Source: Ancylobacter pratisalsi (GTDB lineage: Bacteria; Pseudomonadota; Alphaproteobacteria; Rhizobiales; Xanthobacteraceae). Taken from it: a stretch of 64,000 nucleotides of DNA. The DNA is taken from assembly GCF_010669125.1 (NCBI RefSeq), contig NZ_CP048630.1, forward strand, positions 3,406,001 through 3,470,000, in the 5' to 3' direction. The position numbers and the translations under genes were made by a program. This document shows, piece after piece, positions 8,814 through 16,881 of this stretch (its first letter is position 1; every line of letters starts with the position of its first letter). Below the pieces are notes generated by a model that saw only the letters and a program-made list of their open reading frames with translations, did no database searches and was not told the DNA's origin.

Positions 8814-9767
8814 TCACGGCAGCGCCGGCGCATAGGTGGCGACCGGCTCGACCTTGTCGATCAGCCCGTGGTCCTTCATGAACTGCGCGAATCGCGCATA
8901 CCGCCCGGTGTCCAGCGCGGCAGGGGCATGGGAAAAGTGGCGCAGCGTGTCCTTCCACGCGGTGCGATTGAGCTCGTCGTCGAGCTTCGGGTTCGCCTTG
9001 ACGAAGACGGCCCAGGCCTCATCCGGATGGTTGAGCACGTAGATCGTCGCGTCCTCCACAGCCGCGAGGAAGCGCTTCAGGCGCGGGTCGGCCAGCTTGT
9101 CCTTGTGCGCGACGTAGATCAGCTCGTCGAAGATGGGCACGCCATGCTCTTCCGGGAAAAAGGCGACGCCTTCCTTGCCTTCCAGCTTGATCTGGGTGAG
9201 TTCGAAATTGCGGTAGGCGCCGATCACGGCGTCGACCTTGCCCGCCACCAGCGCCGGCGAGAGCGCGAAGTTGACGTTGATCATGGTGACGTCGCTCGGC
9301 TTGAGGCCGGCATCGGTGAGCATGGTGCCGAGCAGAGCGTCTTCCAGTCCGGCCACGGAGTAGCCGACCGTCTTGCCCTTGAGGTCGGCGATCGACTTGA
9401 TCGGCCCGTCCTTCAGCGCCACCAGTGCCGTCAGGGGTGTCGAGACCAGTGTGCCGATACGCGCGAGCGGCAGGCCCTCATTCACCGAGAGATAGATGCT
9501 GGGCTGGTAGCTGACCGCGATATCGGCCTGCCCGGCGGCAACAAGGCGCGGCGGGGCCGAAGGGTCGGCGGGAGCCACCAGATCCACATCGAGGTCGTGG
9601 GCCTCGAAGAACCCCTTCTCCTTGGCGATGACAAGCGGGGCGTGGTCGGGATTGACGTACCAGTCCAGCAGCACGGTGAGCTTGTCGGCCGCGGCGGCCG
9701 GCGTCAGCGACAGCGCGAGGCCGAAAGTGGCGGCGGCGATGAATTTGAAGGTTTTGGTCTTGAACAT
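8814..9767 (-). CDS. thiY: Thiamine-precursor (HMP) ABC transporter substrate-binding protein, ThiY-like
   Basis: A 317-residue periplasmic binding protein of the NMT1/THI5-like family. The Sec signal ends about residue 27 (LTPAAAA), then the mature domain starts LTVLLDWYVNPDHAPL, the family's pyrimidine-pocket segment, and continues IAKEKGFFEAHDLDVDL. Family members bind formylaminopyrimidine or hydroxymethylpyrimidine for thiamine salvage. ATG 9767 is chosen because GAGGAG lies just upstream; a longer frame opening at 9983 would run through the TPP riboswitch and must be wrong. Expression should fall when thiamine pyrophosphate is plentiful. Neither permease nor ATPase is adjacent; a permease gene lies 1.4 kb upstream. 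Confidence 0.88.
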   Translation of the reverse strand: MFKTKTFKFIAAATFGLALSLTPAAAADKLTVLLDWYVNPDHAPLVIAKEKGFFEAHDLDVDLVAPADPSAPPRLVAAGQADIAVSYQPSIYLSVNEGLPLARIGTLVSTPLTALVALKDGPIKSIADLKGKTVGYSVAGLEDALLGTMLTDAGLKPSDVTMINVNFALSPALVAGKVDAVIGAYRNFELTQIKLEGKEGVAFFPEEHGVPIFDELIYVAHKDKLADPRLKRFLAAVEDATIYVLNHPDEAWAVFVKANPKLDDELNRTAWKDTLRHFSHAPAALDTGRYARFAQFMKDHGLIDKVEPVATYAPALP

Positions 9768-9791
9768 GGATCTCCTCGCAGTTGGAGATCC
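9768..9791 (-). promoter_or_regulatory. Shine-Dalgarno-sequestering hairpin at thiY start
   Basis: Read on the minus strand, GGATCTCC, an eight-base loop and GGAGATCC immediately precede the ATG. The ribosome binding site GGAG is in the 3' arm, so the hairpin would block translation initiation. It lies about 60 bases downstream of the TPP aptamer and is probably its expression platform. Confidence 0.7.
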
Positions 9792-9844
9792 GGCACATGA
9801 GCTTTCGGGGGAATTCCGGCGCGGGACCCCGCAGGACCCACCGA

Positions 9845-9950
9845 CGTTCCGTCCCTTCGCCGGCATGACCCGGATCAGGTTCAAAGGGTCTGGCATGTGC
9901 CATCTCAGCCCCTGAGACCCTTGCGGGCCGGCGGGACACCCCTCGGACGC
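9845..9950 (-). ncRNA. TPP (THI-box) riboswitch
   Basis: On the minus strand the conserved THI elements appear in order: the GGGGTGTCC helix strand (about 9936-9944), GGGGCTGAGAT (about 9903-9913), ACCCTTTGAACCTGATC (about 9874-9890), and the closing GTCATGCCGGCGAAGGGA (about 9852-9869). This matches the thiamine pyrophosphate aptamer closely. It lies in the leader of the ThiY-like gene, which supports that gene's assignment to thiamine salvage. Confidence 0.95.
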
Positions 9951-10013
9951 GGCAACGCTAGCAGAGCTGGCATGCCGGGGCAAATGTATGGGAAACGCGG
10001 AGTTGCGGGCGGT

Positions 10014-11201
10014 TCACGCGCCGCGCCAACCATCCAGATAGGCGACACGCTCCACTCCGGCGAAGCGGGCAAGGCGCCCGAGTTCGGCGTCGAGGGCCGC
10101 GAGGCGGCCGGTGGAGGCGCGCACGCCGGGCTCCAGCCAGAGCCGGCGCACATCGAGCACGCCGGCCTTCCGGTCGGCTTTCATGTCAATCCGTCCGACC
10201 ATGCGGTCGCCCTCGAGAATGGGGAAGACGTAATAGCCGTAGACCCGCTTCGGGGCGGGCACGAAGACCTCGATCCGGTAGGTGAATCCGAACAGGCGCT
10301 CCGCCCGGTTGCGGTCGCGCAGCAGCGGGTCGAACGGGCTGAGCACCCTGAGGCGTGCCGGCGGCGGGGGCAGGGCGGCGAAGGCCTCGGCGCATCCCCT
10401 GAAGGCGTGGGAAGCACGGGTGCGGCTGCCATCGGCCAGCGCGATGGAGACCGGCTCCAGCCGGGAGGCGTTGGCCGCCACCCAGCGCCGTGCCTCGTCG
10501 GGCGAAACCAGGTCCCAGAATGCGGCGATCTCGCCATGAGTGGCGAAGCCGAGCCGTTCCAGTGCGGAACTGCACGCCCAGTCGACGAAGGCGTCCACGC
10601 TGACCTCACCCTCGAAGTGGCGAGCGGGTATCACGCGCTCGGTGAGGTCGTAGACCTTCTGGAAACCCTCGCGCCCGGCGATGGCGAAGGTGCCGGTGCG
10701 CCAGTGATATTCGAGCGCGGTCTTTTCCGGGTGCCAGTTCCACCATCCGCCGGGCGGGCGCTTCTCCGCCTCGAAGTCGCGGGCCATCAGGGGGCCTTCG
10801 CGCTTCACCCGCTCCATCACATGGTCGACATAGGTCTCGAAGCCGTTCTCGTGCCAACTGCGCCAGCGTTCCGCGAGGCTGTCGCGGGCCCGCGCGAAGC
10901 GGTGCTTCCAGTAGATGAAGAAGGCGCTGGGAATGATGGAGGCGTCATGGGTCCAGTGCTCGAACAGCTCGCCATCCTTCTCCAGAAGGGCGGCCAGATG
11001 CTCGTGCCGGTAGCTCGGATTGCGCGCGAACAGAATGTGATGATGGGCGCGCTCGACGGTGGCTATGCTGTCGACCTGCACGAAACCGATCTCGTGGATC
11101 AGCGCGAGCAGCTCTGCCTTGCCAAGCTTGCCGCGCGGCCGGCTGAGCCCCTGTCGGGCGATGAAGATGCGCCGCGCATCTGCGTTGGAAAGCTGGAGCA
11201 T
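10014..11201 (-). CDS. YcaQ/AlkX-family DNA glycosylase (HTH_42, winged-helix)
   Basis: A 395-residue member of the winged-helix HTH_42 family. Characterised relatives (E. coli YcaQ, Streptomyces AlkZ) are DNA glycosylases that unhook interstrand crosslinks. The catalytic QxD motif is visible as FVQVDSI near residue 36-42, followed by VERAHHHILFARNPSY, typical of the family. The C-terminal region contains the YGYYVFPILEGDRMVGRIDMKADRK block shared by members. The gene starts 4 bp after the stop of a thiamine-type permease, so both are probably co-transcribed, an odd pairing. Confidence 0.87.
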   Translation of the reverse strand: MLQLSNADARRIFIARQGLSRPRGKLGKAELLALIHEIGFVQVDSIATVERAHHHILFARNPSYRHEHLAALLEKDGELFEHWTHDASIIPSAFFIYWKHRFARARDSLAERWRSWHENGFETYVDHVMERVKREGPLMARDFEAEKRPPGGWWNWHPEKTALEYHWRTGTFAIAGREGFQKVYDLTERVIPARHFEGEVSVDAFVDWACSSALERLGFATHGEIAAFWDLVSPDEARRWVAANASRLEPVSIALADGSRTRASHAFRGCAEAFAALPPPPARLRVLSPFDPLLRDRNRAERLFGFTYRIEVFVPAPKRVYGYYVFPILEGDRMVGRIDMKADRKAGVLDVRRLWLEPGVRASTGRLAALDAELGRLARFAGVERVAYLDGWRGA

Positions 11202-11205
11202 CGTA

Positions 11206-11958
11206 CTAGTCCGGCGTTGTTTCCGGCGCCCACGGCACCATGCGGGTAAGGGCGCGGTCGACCAGTGCGAACAGTGTCAAGGCGATGGCGAGCAGGACGG
11301 CGAGGGCGGCGAAGACCATGTCGGTCTGCATGCGGGCGTTGGAATAGATCATCAGATAGCCCAGCCCCGCGGAGGCGCCCACCCATTCTCCCACCACGGC
11401 CCCGATGGGCGCGACCGCTGTCGCCACGCGCAGTCCCGAGGCGAGCGCGGGGAGCGCGGCGGGCACGCGGATGAGGCGCAGCGTGGTGAAAGTGCCGGCT
11501 GCGCTCAGGCGGGCGAGGTCCACCAGCCCCTGCTCGGTACGTGCAAGGCCATCATGAAAGGCGGAAGCGACGGGGAAGAAGATGATGAGGCTCGCCATCA
11601 CGATCTTCGAGGACAGGCCGAAGCCGAACCAGATGACCAGCAGCGGGGCAATGGCGAAGACCGGCAGCGCCTGTGCCACCAGCAGAACCGGCCGCATCGC
11701 GCGCCGTGCCATCGGCGAGGAGGCCATGGCAAGCGCGCAGGCGACGCCCAGCACCGAGCCGCAGACCAGCCCGAGGAGCATCTCGCCCAGCGTAATCGCG
11801 GCATTGTGTGCGAGGATGGCCGCGTTGTCCCACCCCGTCAGCGCGATGCGCAGCGGGCCCGGAAGGATATAGGCGGGCACCTTGAAAAGACGCACGGCGC
11901 CTTCCCAGATGCCCAGCAGAAAGAAGGTGATGGCGAGTGCGCGCCCTATGGCGGCCAT
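11206..11958 (-). CDS. ABC transporter permease, ThiX/SsuC-like
   Basis: A 250-residue inner-membrane permease of the taurine/nitrate/HMP importer group (BPD_transp_1). It has about six hydrophobic helices, and the ATPase-contact region reads AFHDGLARTEQGLVDLARLSAAG near residue 115-137. The segment GAVVGEWVGASAGLGYLM near 185 is characteristic of this group. ATG 11958 is chosen as the start; the frame opens 26 codons further up. It is the likely partner of the riboswitch-controlled ThiY-like protein, but no ATPase gene (ThiZ) is in the window. Substrate is inferred from context. Confidence 0.78.
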   Translation of the reverse strand: MAAIGRALAITFFLLGIWEGAVRLFKVPAYILPGPLRIALTGWDNAAILAHNAAITLGEMLLGLVCGSVLGVACALAMASSPMARRAMRPVLLVAQALPVFAIAPLLVIWFGFGLSSKIVMASLIIFFPVASAFHDGLARTEQGLVDLARLSAAGTFTTLRLIRVPAALPALASGLRVATAVAPIGAVVGEWVGASAGLGYLMIYSNARMQTDMVFAALAVLLAIALTLFALVDRALTRMVPWAPETTPD

Positions 11959-12124
11959 GCGGGGAAATCCTACATTAGTCGAGACCCTTATAGACGGGAG
12001 GGGCCAGGGATGCGACTTCGATGTCGGCGCGAACATGGTATCCCTTGACGCCTGTCAACGCAGCGCCAGTTGATTGGTCTTAACGTTGCGGAACGTAGAA
12101 CAAGACAAGGAGTGGAGACGCACC

Positions 12125-12961
12125 ATGATCAAGGACATTCTCGTCAGCCTTCGTGTGGGTGAAGGCGTGGACACGGCAGCCGACTATGCGGTTTCGGCGG
12201 CGTCCCAGCTCGGAGCGCACCTTACCGGTGTCGCGGTGACCTATGAGATCGATGTTCCGCCGGTTTACACCGAGGCGTTCTCAACCGACTTCCTGCAGTC
12301 GCAGCGGGCGGAGAGCCAGCGCATGGCGCAGGTCGCCATCGACCATTTCGGCGAGGCCGCACGGTCCATGGGATTGAGCGGTGAAGTGCGCCGGGTCGAC
12401 GGCACGCCCGGTGGCGCAGCCGAGCAGATTGGCGTGATGTCGCGTCTCTACGACCTCGCCATCGTCAACCAGTCCGATGCCGACCGCATGGGCGCCGAGG
12501 AAGTGATCACCGAGGCGGTGCTGTTCGATTCGGGACGGCCGGTGCTCATCGTGCCGCGCCAGTACAACAAGCCGTTCTCGGCCAAGCGCATCATGGTGGC
12601 CTGGGATGGCGGGCGTGCCGCCGCTCGCGCGGTTGCCGAGGCCCGGCCGCTGCTTGCGCATGCTAATCTTGTCGAGGCCGTCGTCGTGGAGACCGGCCGG
12701 ACCAAGAAGGCCAATGCGCTTCCCGGTGCCGACCTTGCCCGCCACCTTGCCCGCCACGAGAAGACGGTCGAACTGCGCAGCCTGGTGCCGGGCTCTGACG
12801 AAAGCGTGGTCGACGTGCTGCTGAAGGAAATTGCGGCGCGCGACATCGACATGGTGATCATGGGTGGCTACGGCCATTCGCGGCTGCGCGAGTTCGTGCT
12901 GGGCGGCGTGACCCGCGACGTGCTGGACCGCATGACGGTGCCGATGTTCCTCGCGCACTGA
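12125..12961 (+). CDS. Universal stress protein, tandem UspA domains
   Basis: A 279-residue cytoplasmic protein of two UspA domains (about 3-145 and 155-279). The second domain keeps a nucleotide-binding-like motif, MGGYGHSRLREFVLGGVT near residue 244-260. The first domain lacks a clear equivalent, a common asymmetry in tandem Usps. ATG 12125 has GGAG 7 bp upstream and AAGGAG at 12107. It is monocistronic, ended by a strong intrinsic terminator. Confidence 0.9.
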   Translation: MIKDILVSLRVGEGVDTAADYAVSAASQLGAHLTGVAVTYEIDVPPVYTEAFSTDFLQSQRAESQRMAQVAIDHFGEAARSMGLSGEVRRVDGTPGGAAEQIGVMSRLYDLAIVNQSDADRMGAEEVITEAVLFDSGRPVLIVPRQYNKPFSAKRIMVAWDGGRAAARAVAEARPLLAHANLVEAVVVETGRTKKANALPGADLARHLARHEKTVELRSLVPGSDESVVDVLLKEIAARDIDMVIMGGYGHSRLREFVLGGVTRDVLDRMTVPMFLAH

Positions 12962-12990
12962 TCCTTCCGGCCTGACGACCGCAAGACCGA

Positions 12991-13022
12991 ACCCGGCGCA
13001 CCCTTCGCGCCGGGTTTTTTTT
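12991..13022 (+). terminator. Rho-independent terminator after the usp gene
   Basis: ACCCGGCG (12991-12998) pairs with CGCCGGGT (13008-13015), and eight T bases follow (13015-13022). It is 30 bp after the universal stress protein stop and before the convergent antiporter gene. Confidence 0.9.
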
Positions 13023-13038
13023 GCGCTGGGCGAAAGCT

Positions 13039-14679
13039 CTAGCCCTCGGATGCGGCCTGGAAGGCGGCTTCGGCGAGATCGGTCTCGCGCAGCAGTTTCT
13101 GGGCGAGATCGGCGGAGACGCGATGGCCACGGGACAGTTTGACGATGGCCGCGCGTTCGGCCTTTAGCGCCAGGATGTGGAGTTCCTCCTCGTCATGGCG
13201 TTCGATGGTATCGCTGACGGGCATTGTCGCTTCGGGCTGAAGTTGAGACAGGCGATGCCGGTAGGAGTCCGCGACCGAGGCGACGGCCGCGAGATAGACA
13301 CCATCGCCGCTATCCCCCCGCTCTCCCGCGCTCGCAAGTGCCGCGATCGCCGCCTTGGCGACCTCGATCCGCGCGTTGCGCTCCTGCAGGTCCCGATGTG
13401 GCTCGGGTGGCCCTTCAATGCCGTCCAGCAGGCTGGGCAGGCTGACATTGGCGACGATGAGGGAAAGCAGGATCACGCCGGCCGCGATCAGGATCACCAG
13501 GTCGCGGGAAGGAAACGGCGCGCCATCCGGCAGGACGAAGGGCAGGCTTAATGCACCGGCGAGCGTGATTGCGCCCCGCACGCCAGCGGTCGACATGGCC
13601 GTGACAAGCCGCCAGTTCGGCCTTGTGCGCCCACCCGCGGGGGCGGGGTGCCGGTGCAGCGAGATGGCAACCGAAATCCACACCCAGGTGAAGCGCAGCA
13701 CGGCGAGGGCGCCTGTGATCGCCAGCACATACAGGGCGAGCCAGCCCAGGCCCGGATGTCCGCTTTCGGCGGCGCTGGCACTGACGCGGGACATGATGTC
13801 GGGCAACTGCTCGCCGAGCAGAAGGAAGATCGCGCCGTTCAGCGCGAACTGCAGCGTCTCCCACACCGCGTTGCGGCGGATCCGTGTGAGGGCCAGCGCG
13901 CGTCCGGAAAGCTCGACCCAGCTCATCATCATGCCGGCGGCGACCGCTGCAAGCACGGGCGAGCAGCCGATCGAATCCGCGAGTATGTAGGTCGCGTAGG
14001 GCGTCAGCAGGCTGATGAGGATCTGCGACGAGGTGTCTTCGCCGAGGCGCGCGACGATCCAGAACTTGATGGAGGACACCAGCAGGCTGAGCGCGGCACC
14101 CACGGCGATGCCGCCGGCCGCGGCCCAGACCAAGCTTCCCAGGGACGGCCAGAATTGGAAGCTTCCCGTCATCACTGCCGCCACAGCCAGCCGCAGGCAC
14201 ACCAGGCCGGACGCATCGTTGAACAGCGCTTCTCCTTCCAGCACGCGCAGCATGCGGCGCGGGATCGGCACGTTCGCAGCCATGGCGGTCGCCGCAACCA
14301 CATCGGTGGGCGAGAGCACCGCCGCGAGAGCAAAGCAGACCGCGAGCGGCATGGCGGGCACCATGAGGTGAAGCAGCGCGCCGAGGCCGAACACGGTGAA
14401 GAACACCAGACCAAAGGCGAGCGAGAGAATTGACGGGGCGTTCTCCTGAAGATCCTTCTTGGGAACCCGCCAGCCATCGAGAAACAGCAGAGGCGGCAGG
14501 AAGAGCACGAAGAACAGCTCCGGTTCCATTTTCACGCCGAGATCGCTGGTCAGCCCGATGGCGGCGCCTGCCGCGATCTGCACCAGCGGCAGCGCGATGC
14601 GGTTACCCAGCGCCCGCGCGATCCAATGCGACAGGACGACGCCGGTCAGCAGGACGAGGATGATCCAGATCGCGCCCAT
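13039..14679 (-). CDS. Na+/H+ antiporter, CPA1 (NhaP-type)
   Basis: A 546-residue cation:proton antiporter with about twelve transmembrane helices up to roughly residue 410. It has the CPA1 motifs LSPTDVVAATAMA near 123 and the ion-binding LFNDASGL near 153, plus TAGVRGAITLAGALSLP near 365-380. A cytoplasmic, charged helical tail (about 420-546) ends the protein, as in other bacterial CPA1 members. It would extrude sodium and help pH and salt homeostasis. The gene stands alone, followed by a convergent usp gene. Confidence 0.9.
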   Translation of the reverse strand: MGAIWIILVLLTGVVLSHWIARALGNRIALPLVQIAAGAAIGLTSDLGVKMEPELFFVLFLPPLLFLDGWRVPKKDLQENAPSILSLAFGLVFFTVFGLGALLHLMVPAMPLAVCFALAAVLSPTDVVAATAMAANVPIPRRMLRVLEGEALFNDASGLVCLRLAVAAVMTGSFQFWPSLGSLVWAAAGGIAVGAALSLLVSSIKFWIVARLGEDTSSQILISLLTPYATYILADSIGCSPVLAAVAAGMMMSWVELSGRALALTRIRRNAVWETLQFALNGAIFLLLGEQLPDIMSRVSASAAESGHPGLGWLALYVLAITGALAVLRFTWVWISVAISLHRHPAPAGGRTRPNWRLVTAMSTAGVRGAITLAGALSLPFVLPDGAPFPSRDLVILIAAGVILLSLIVANVSLPSLLDGIEGPPEPHRDLQERNARIEVAKAAIAALASAGERGDSGDGVYLAAVASVADSYRHRLSQLQPEATMPVSDTIERHDEEELHILALKAERAAIVKLSRGHRVSADLAQKLLRETDLAEAAFQAASEG

Positions 14680-14733
14680 GGGCAGCTCTCTCGCAAAAGG
14701 ACATGAGCGCGCCGGCCTCCCGGTCGCCCGACA

Positions 14734-14772
14734 AAAAAAGAGGTGACGATGGAATGGACACCATCGTCACCT
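14734..14772 (-). terminator. Rho-independent terminator of the CaiB/BaiF gene
   Basis: AGGTGACGATGG (14741-14752) and CCATCGTCACCT (14761-14772) form a perfect 12-bp stem. The plus-strand A-run at 14733-14739 is a T-run on the minus strand directly after the hairpin. It lies 135 bp after the CoA-transferase stop. Confidence 0.88.
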
Positions 14773-14906
14773 GAATTAATCGAGGGAGGGGAACGACGGC
14801 GGGGCCGTCGAGATGAACGATCTCATTTTCCCGACCCTCGCACTTGCCGGTTGGCATCGCGTTGTCGCATTCGAACACCTTTGCGCCAGGACGCGCACGT
14901 CGACGC

Positions 14907-16103
14907 CTACACCATGAACTCCTGCCGAAGGCTGGCATTGTGCGCGTTGAGCGCGGGAGCCCCGGGGCGGATGTGGGGGTCGGCATAGCCCGCCATTTTG
15001 AAGGGCGTGCCGGGCATGGTGATGCCGCCGGCTTCGATCTGCATGTTGCGCGCCTTTATCTGCGGTTCCGCGAAAGCCTGCGCCACGTTGAGCAACGGGC
15101 CGACGGGCACGCCGGCTGCGTGGATACACTGCAGCCAGTGAGCGGCCGGCTGGCGCTTCAGTTCGGTCTCCAGCTCGCTCTTCAGGGCGTCGACATGGGC
15201 GATGCGGGCCGAGTTGTCGCGAAAGCGTGCGTCGTCTGCCAGCTCCGGGCGCCCGATCGCCGCGCTCAACGCGTGGAACAGATGATCGTTTCCACAGCAG
15301 ATGGCGACGTGTCCGTCCGCGCATTCAAACAGATCGAAGGGGGCGAGGAAGGGATGCCGGTTTCCGATCCGCTCCAGCGCGTGGCCCGTGGCCGTGACTT
15401 CCATCGCGCCGTGCTCCAGGAAGGCGAGCGTCGAATCGAACATCGACACGTCGACATGCGTTCCCTTGCCGGTCTTCTCGCGGGCATAGAGCGCGCTGGT
15501 GATGCCGGCGAACAGGTGCAGTCCGCCGAGCAGGTCCGACAGCGAGGTGCCGACACGGGTCGGCGGCCCATCCGGGAAGCCTGTCATACTCATCAGCCCG
15601 CTCATGGCCTGGATGATGGTGTCATAGGCAGGATAGGTCGCCAGCGGTCCGTTCTGTCCGAATCCCGAGGAGGAGGCATAGACCAGCCGTGGGTTCACCT
15701 TGGCGAGCTCCTCATAGGAGAAGCCGAGGCGCGCCATGACGCCGGGGCGATAATTCTCCGCCAGCACATCCGCCCGGCGCACCATGTTCAGGAACACGGC
15801 CCGATCGGCGTCGGCCTTGAGGTCGAGAACGATGCTCTCCTTGCCGCGATTGACGAAGGCGAAATAGAGCGATGTGTCGCCCAGGAAGGGGCCGTATTCG
15901 CGGGTGTCGTCGCCATGGCCGGGTGGTTCCACCTTGATGACGCGGGCGCCGAGGTCGGCCAGCATCATGGTGCCAAAGGGGCCGTTGAGGACATGGGTCA
16001 GGTCAATGACCAGCAGTCCCGAGAGCGGACCGGCGGCAGGTGTTGCGGCCGAGCTGCTGGCAGCCGGGCTCGTGTCAGCCGCGTTCATGTCAGCCGCGTT
16101 CAT
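14907..16103 (-). CDS. CaiB/BaiF family (class III) CoA-transferase
   Basis: A 398-residue enzyme that moves CoA between carboxylic acids. Family landmarks are LVIDLTHVLNGPFGTMMLAD near residue 31-50, RVIKVEPPGHGDDTR near 55-70, NRGKESIVLDLK near 85, and the region of the catalytic aspartate, DVSMFDSTLAFLEHGAM near 195. ATG 16103 is chosen because GGAGGA lies 9-14 bp upstream. The N-terminus is extended by a Ser/Ala-rich stretch (about 25 residues). No neighbouring acyl-CoA genes indicate the substrate. A strong terminator follows. Confidence 0.88.
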   Translation of the reverse strand: MNAADMNAADTSPAASSSAATPAAGPLSGLLVIDLTHVLNGPFGTMMLADLGARVIKVEPPGHGDDTREYGPFLGDTSLYFAFVNRGKESIVLDLKADADRAVFLNMVRRADVLAENYRPGVMARLGFSYEELAKVNPRLVYASSSGFGQNGPLATYPAYDTIIQAMSGLMSMTGFPDGPPTRVGTSLSDLLGGLHLFAGITSALYAREKTGKGTHVDVSMFDSTLAFLEHGAMEVTATGHALERIGNRHPFLAPFDLFECADGHVAICCGNDHLFHALSAAIGRPELADDARFRDNSARIAHVDALKSELETELKRQPAAHWLQCIHAAGVPVGPLLNVAQAFAEPQIKARNMQIEAGGITMPGTPFKMAGYADPHIRPGAPALNAHNASLRQEFMV

Positions 16104-16380
16104 GGCGCGTCTCCTCCGTGCCTCGACCGGGTCGCCCTTCCGCGGACCCGTGCAGCTGCGACACATACCGCACCACGATGGTGCCGATTCTACGAAATCA
16201 CCCGATCCGCGCCGCGCGGCGAATGCGACAAGGCTGCACGGCGGCGATCAGCGGATGACAATGCAGGCAGGGAATGCGCGGGTAAGCCGGCGACGCACGC
16301 GAGGGGCGAGCCCAAGCCCTTCGTCCCGGCGCCCCCGATAGGCCCGAGGGCCCGGCGAGTGTCGTTCGTGCGGGTGATTC

Positions 16381-16457
16381 TGGTACAGCTGGGTGGGCTC
16401 GAACCACCGACCTCCGGTTCCACAGACCGGCGCTCTAACCAACTGAGCTACAGCTGC
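16381..16457 (-). tRNA. tRNA-His (anticodon GTG)
   Basis: On the minus strand a full cloverleaf can be folded: acceptor GCAGCTG with CAGCTGT, D-arm GCTCAG..., anticodon stem CCGGT/ACCGG around loop CTGTGGA giving anticodon GTG, and T-arm GGTGG-TTCGAGC-CCACC. CCA is encoded. The first pair is G1:U72, the discriminator base is A, and the base before position 1 is C. So the usual tRNA-His G-1:C73 pair is not encoded. This is known from many alphaproteobacteria with a divergent histidyl-tRNA synthetase. The gene stands alone. Confidence 0.95.
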
Positions 16458-16619
16458 GTGCCAGAACGGCGCGGAACCTACTTGGGCGGCCTCCGCTTTG
16501 CAAGACCACCTCACGCGGTAAGCGCGCCTCATGTTTCGGGCGCGGCTGCGAACGGTGGACAAGTGCCCACGGGCGGGTTCCGGATATCATCCGGCAGCAG
16601 GGCGTCGTGGCATGCTTCA

Positions 16620-16639
16620 TGTATGCATTGATGCATACA
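16620..16639. promoter_or_regulatory. Perfect palindromic operator upstream of atzG-atzE
   Basis: TGTATGCATTGATGCATACA consists of two perfect 8-bp arms around TTGA and lies 41 bp before the atzG ATG. The TGTAT...ATACA form resembles sites for GntR/FCD-family repressors, which often control catabolic operons. No regulator gene is adjacent, so the protein that binds here is unknown. Confidence 0.65.
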
Positions 16640-16680
16640 ATGGCTAACGGGCGCGGCGGCGCCCTGAGCGGGAGGATATC

Positions 16681-16881
16681 ATGGACGGGCAACATCCCAA
16701 GGCCGAGGCCGACCTCGGGGCCTTTCTCGATGCGGCGCTGGCCGTGGCCGAACTGCCGCTTGAGCCAGAACTTCGTCCGCGCGTGCTGATGCATCTGCGC
16801 ACGGCGGTGGAGATGGCTCAAATCGTTACCTCCTTTCCGCTTTCTGACGAGGCCGAACCGGCGCCGGTGTACCTGCCGTGA
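16681..16881 (+). CDS. atzG: AtzG-like small subunit (DUF4089)
   Basis: A 66-residue acidic helical protein of the AtzG/DUF4089 family. Known AtzG is the small partner that stabilises AtzE in the 1-carboxybiuret hydrolase of cyanuric acid breakdown. Conserved character is visible in DLGAFLDAALAVAELPLEPE and RTAVEMAQIV. It ends in a 4-bp GTGA overlap with atzE, so the two are translationally coupled, as expected for a fixed-ratio complex. Confidence 0.8.
   Translation: MDGQHPKAEADLGAFLDAALAVAELPLEPELRPRVLMHLRTAVEMAQIVTSFPLSDEAEPAPVYLP

Noticed and set aside
9768..9983. N-terminal extension of the ThiY-like protein starting at 9983
   Set aside because: It would translate the TPP riboswitch and move the signal peptide inside the protein; ATG 9767 has the proper ribosome binding site.
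16104..16380. Attachment site or island boundary next to tRNA-His
   Set aside because: No integrase and no direct repeat of the tRNA 3' end were seen on either side.
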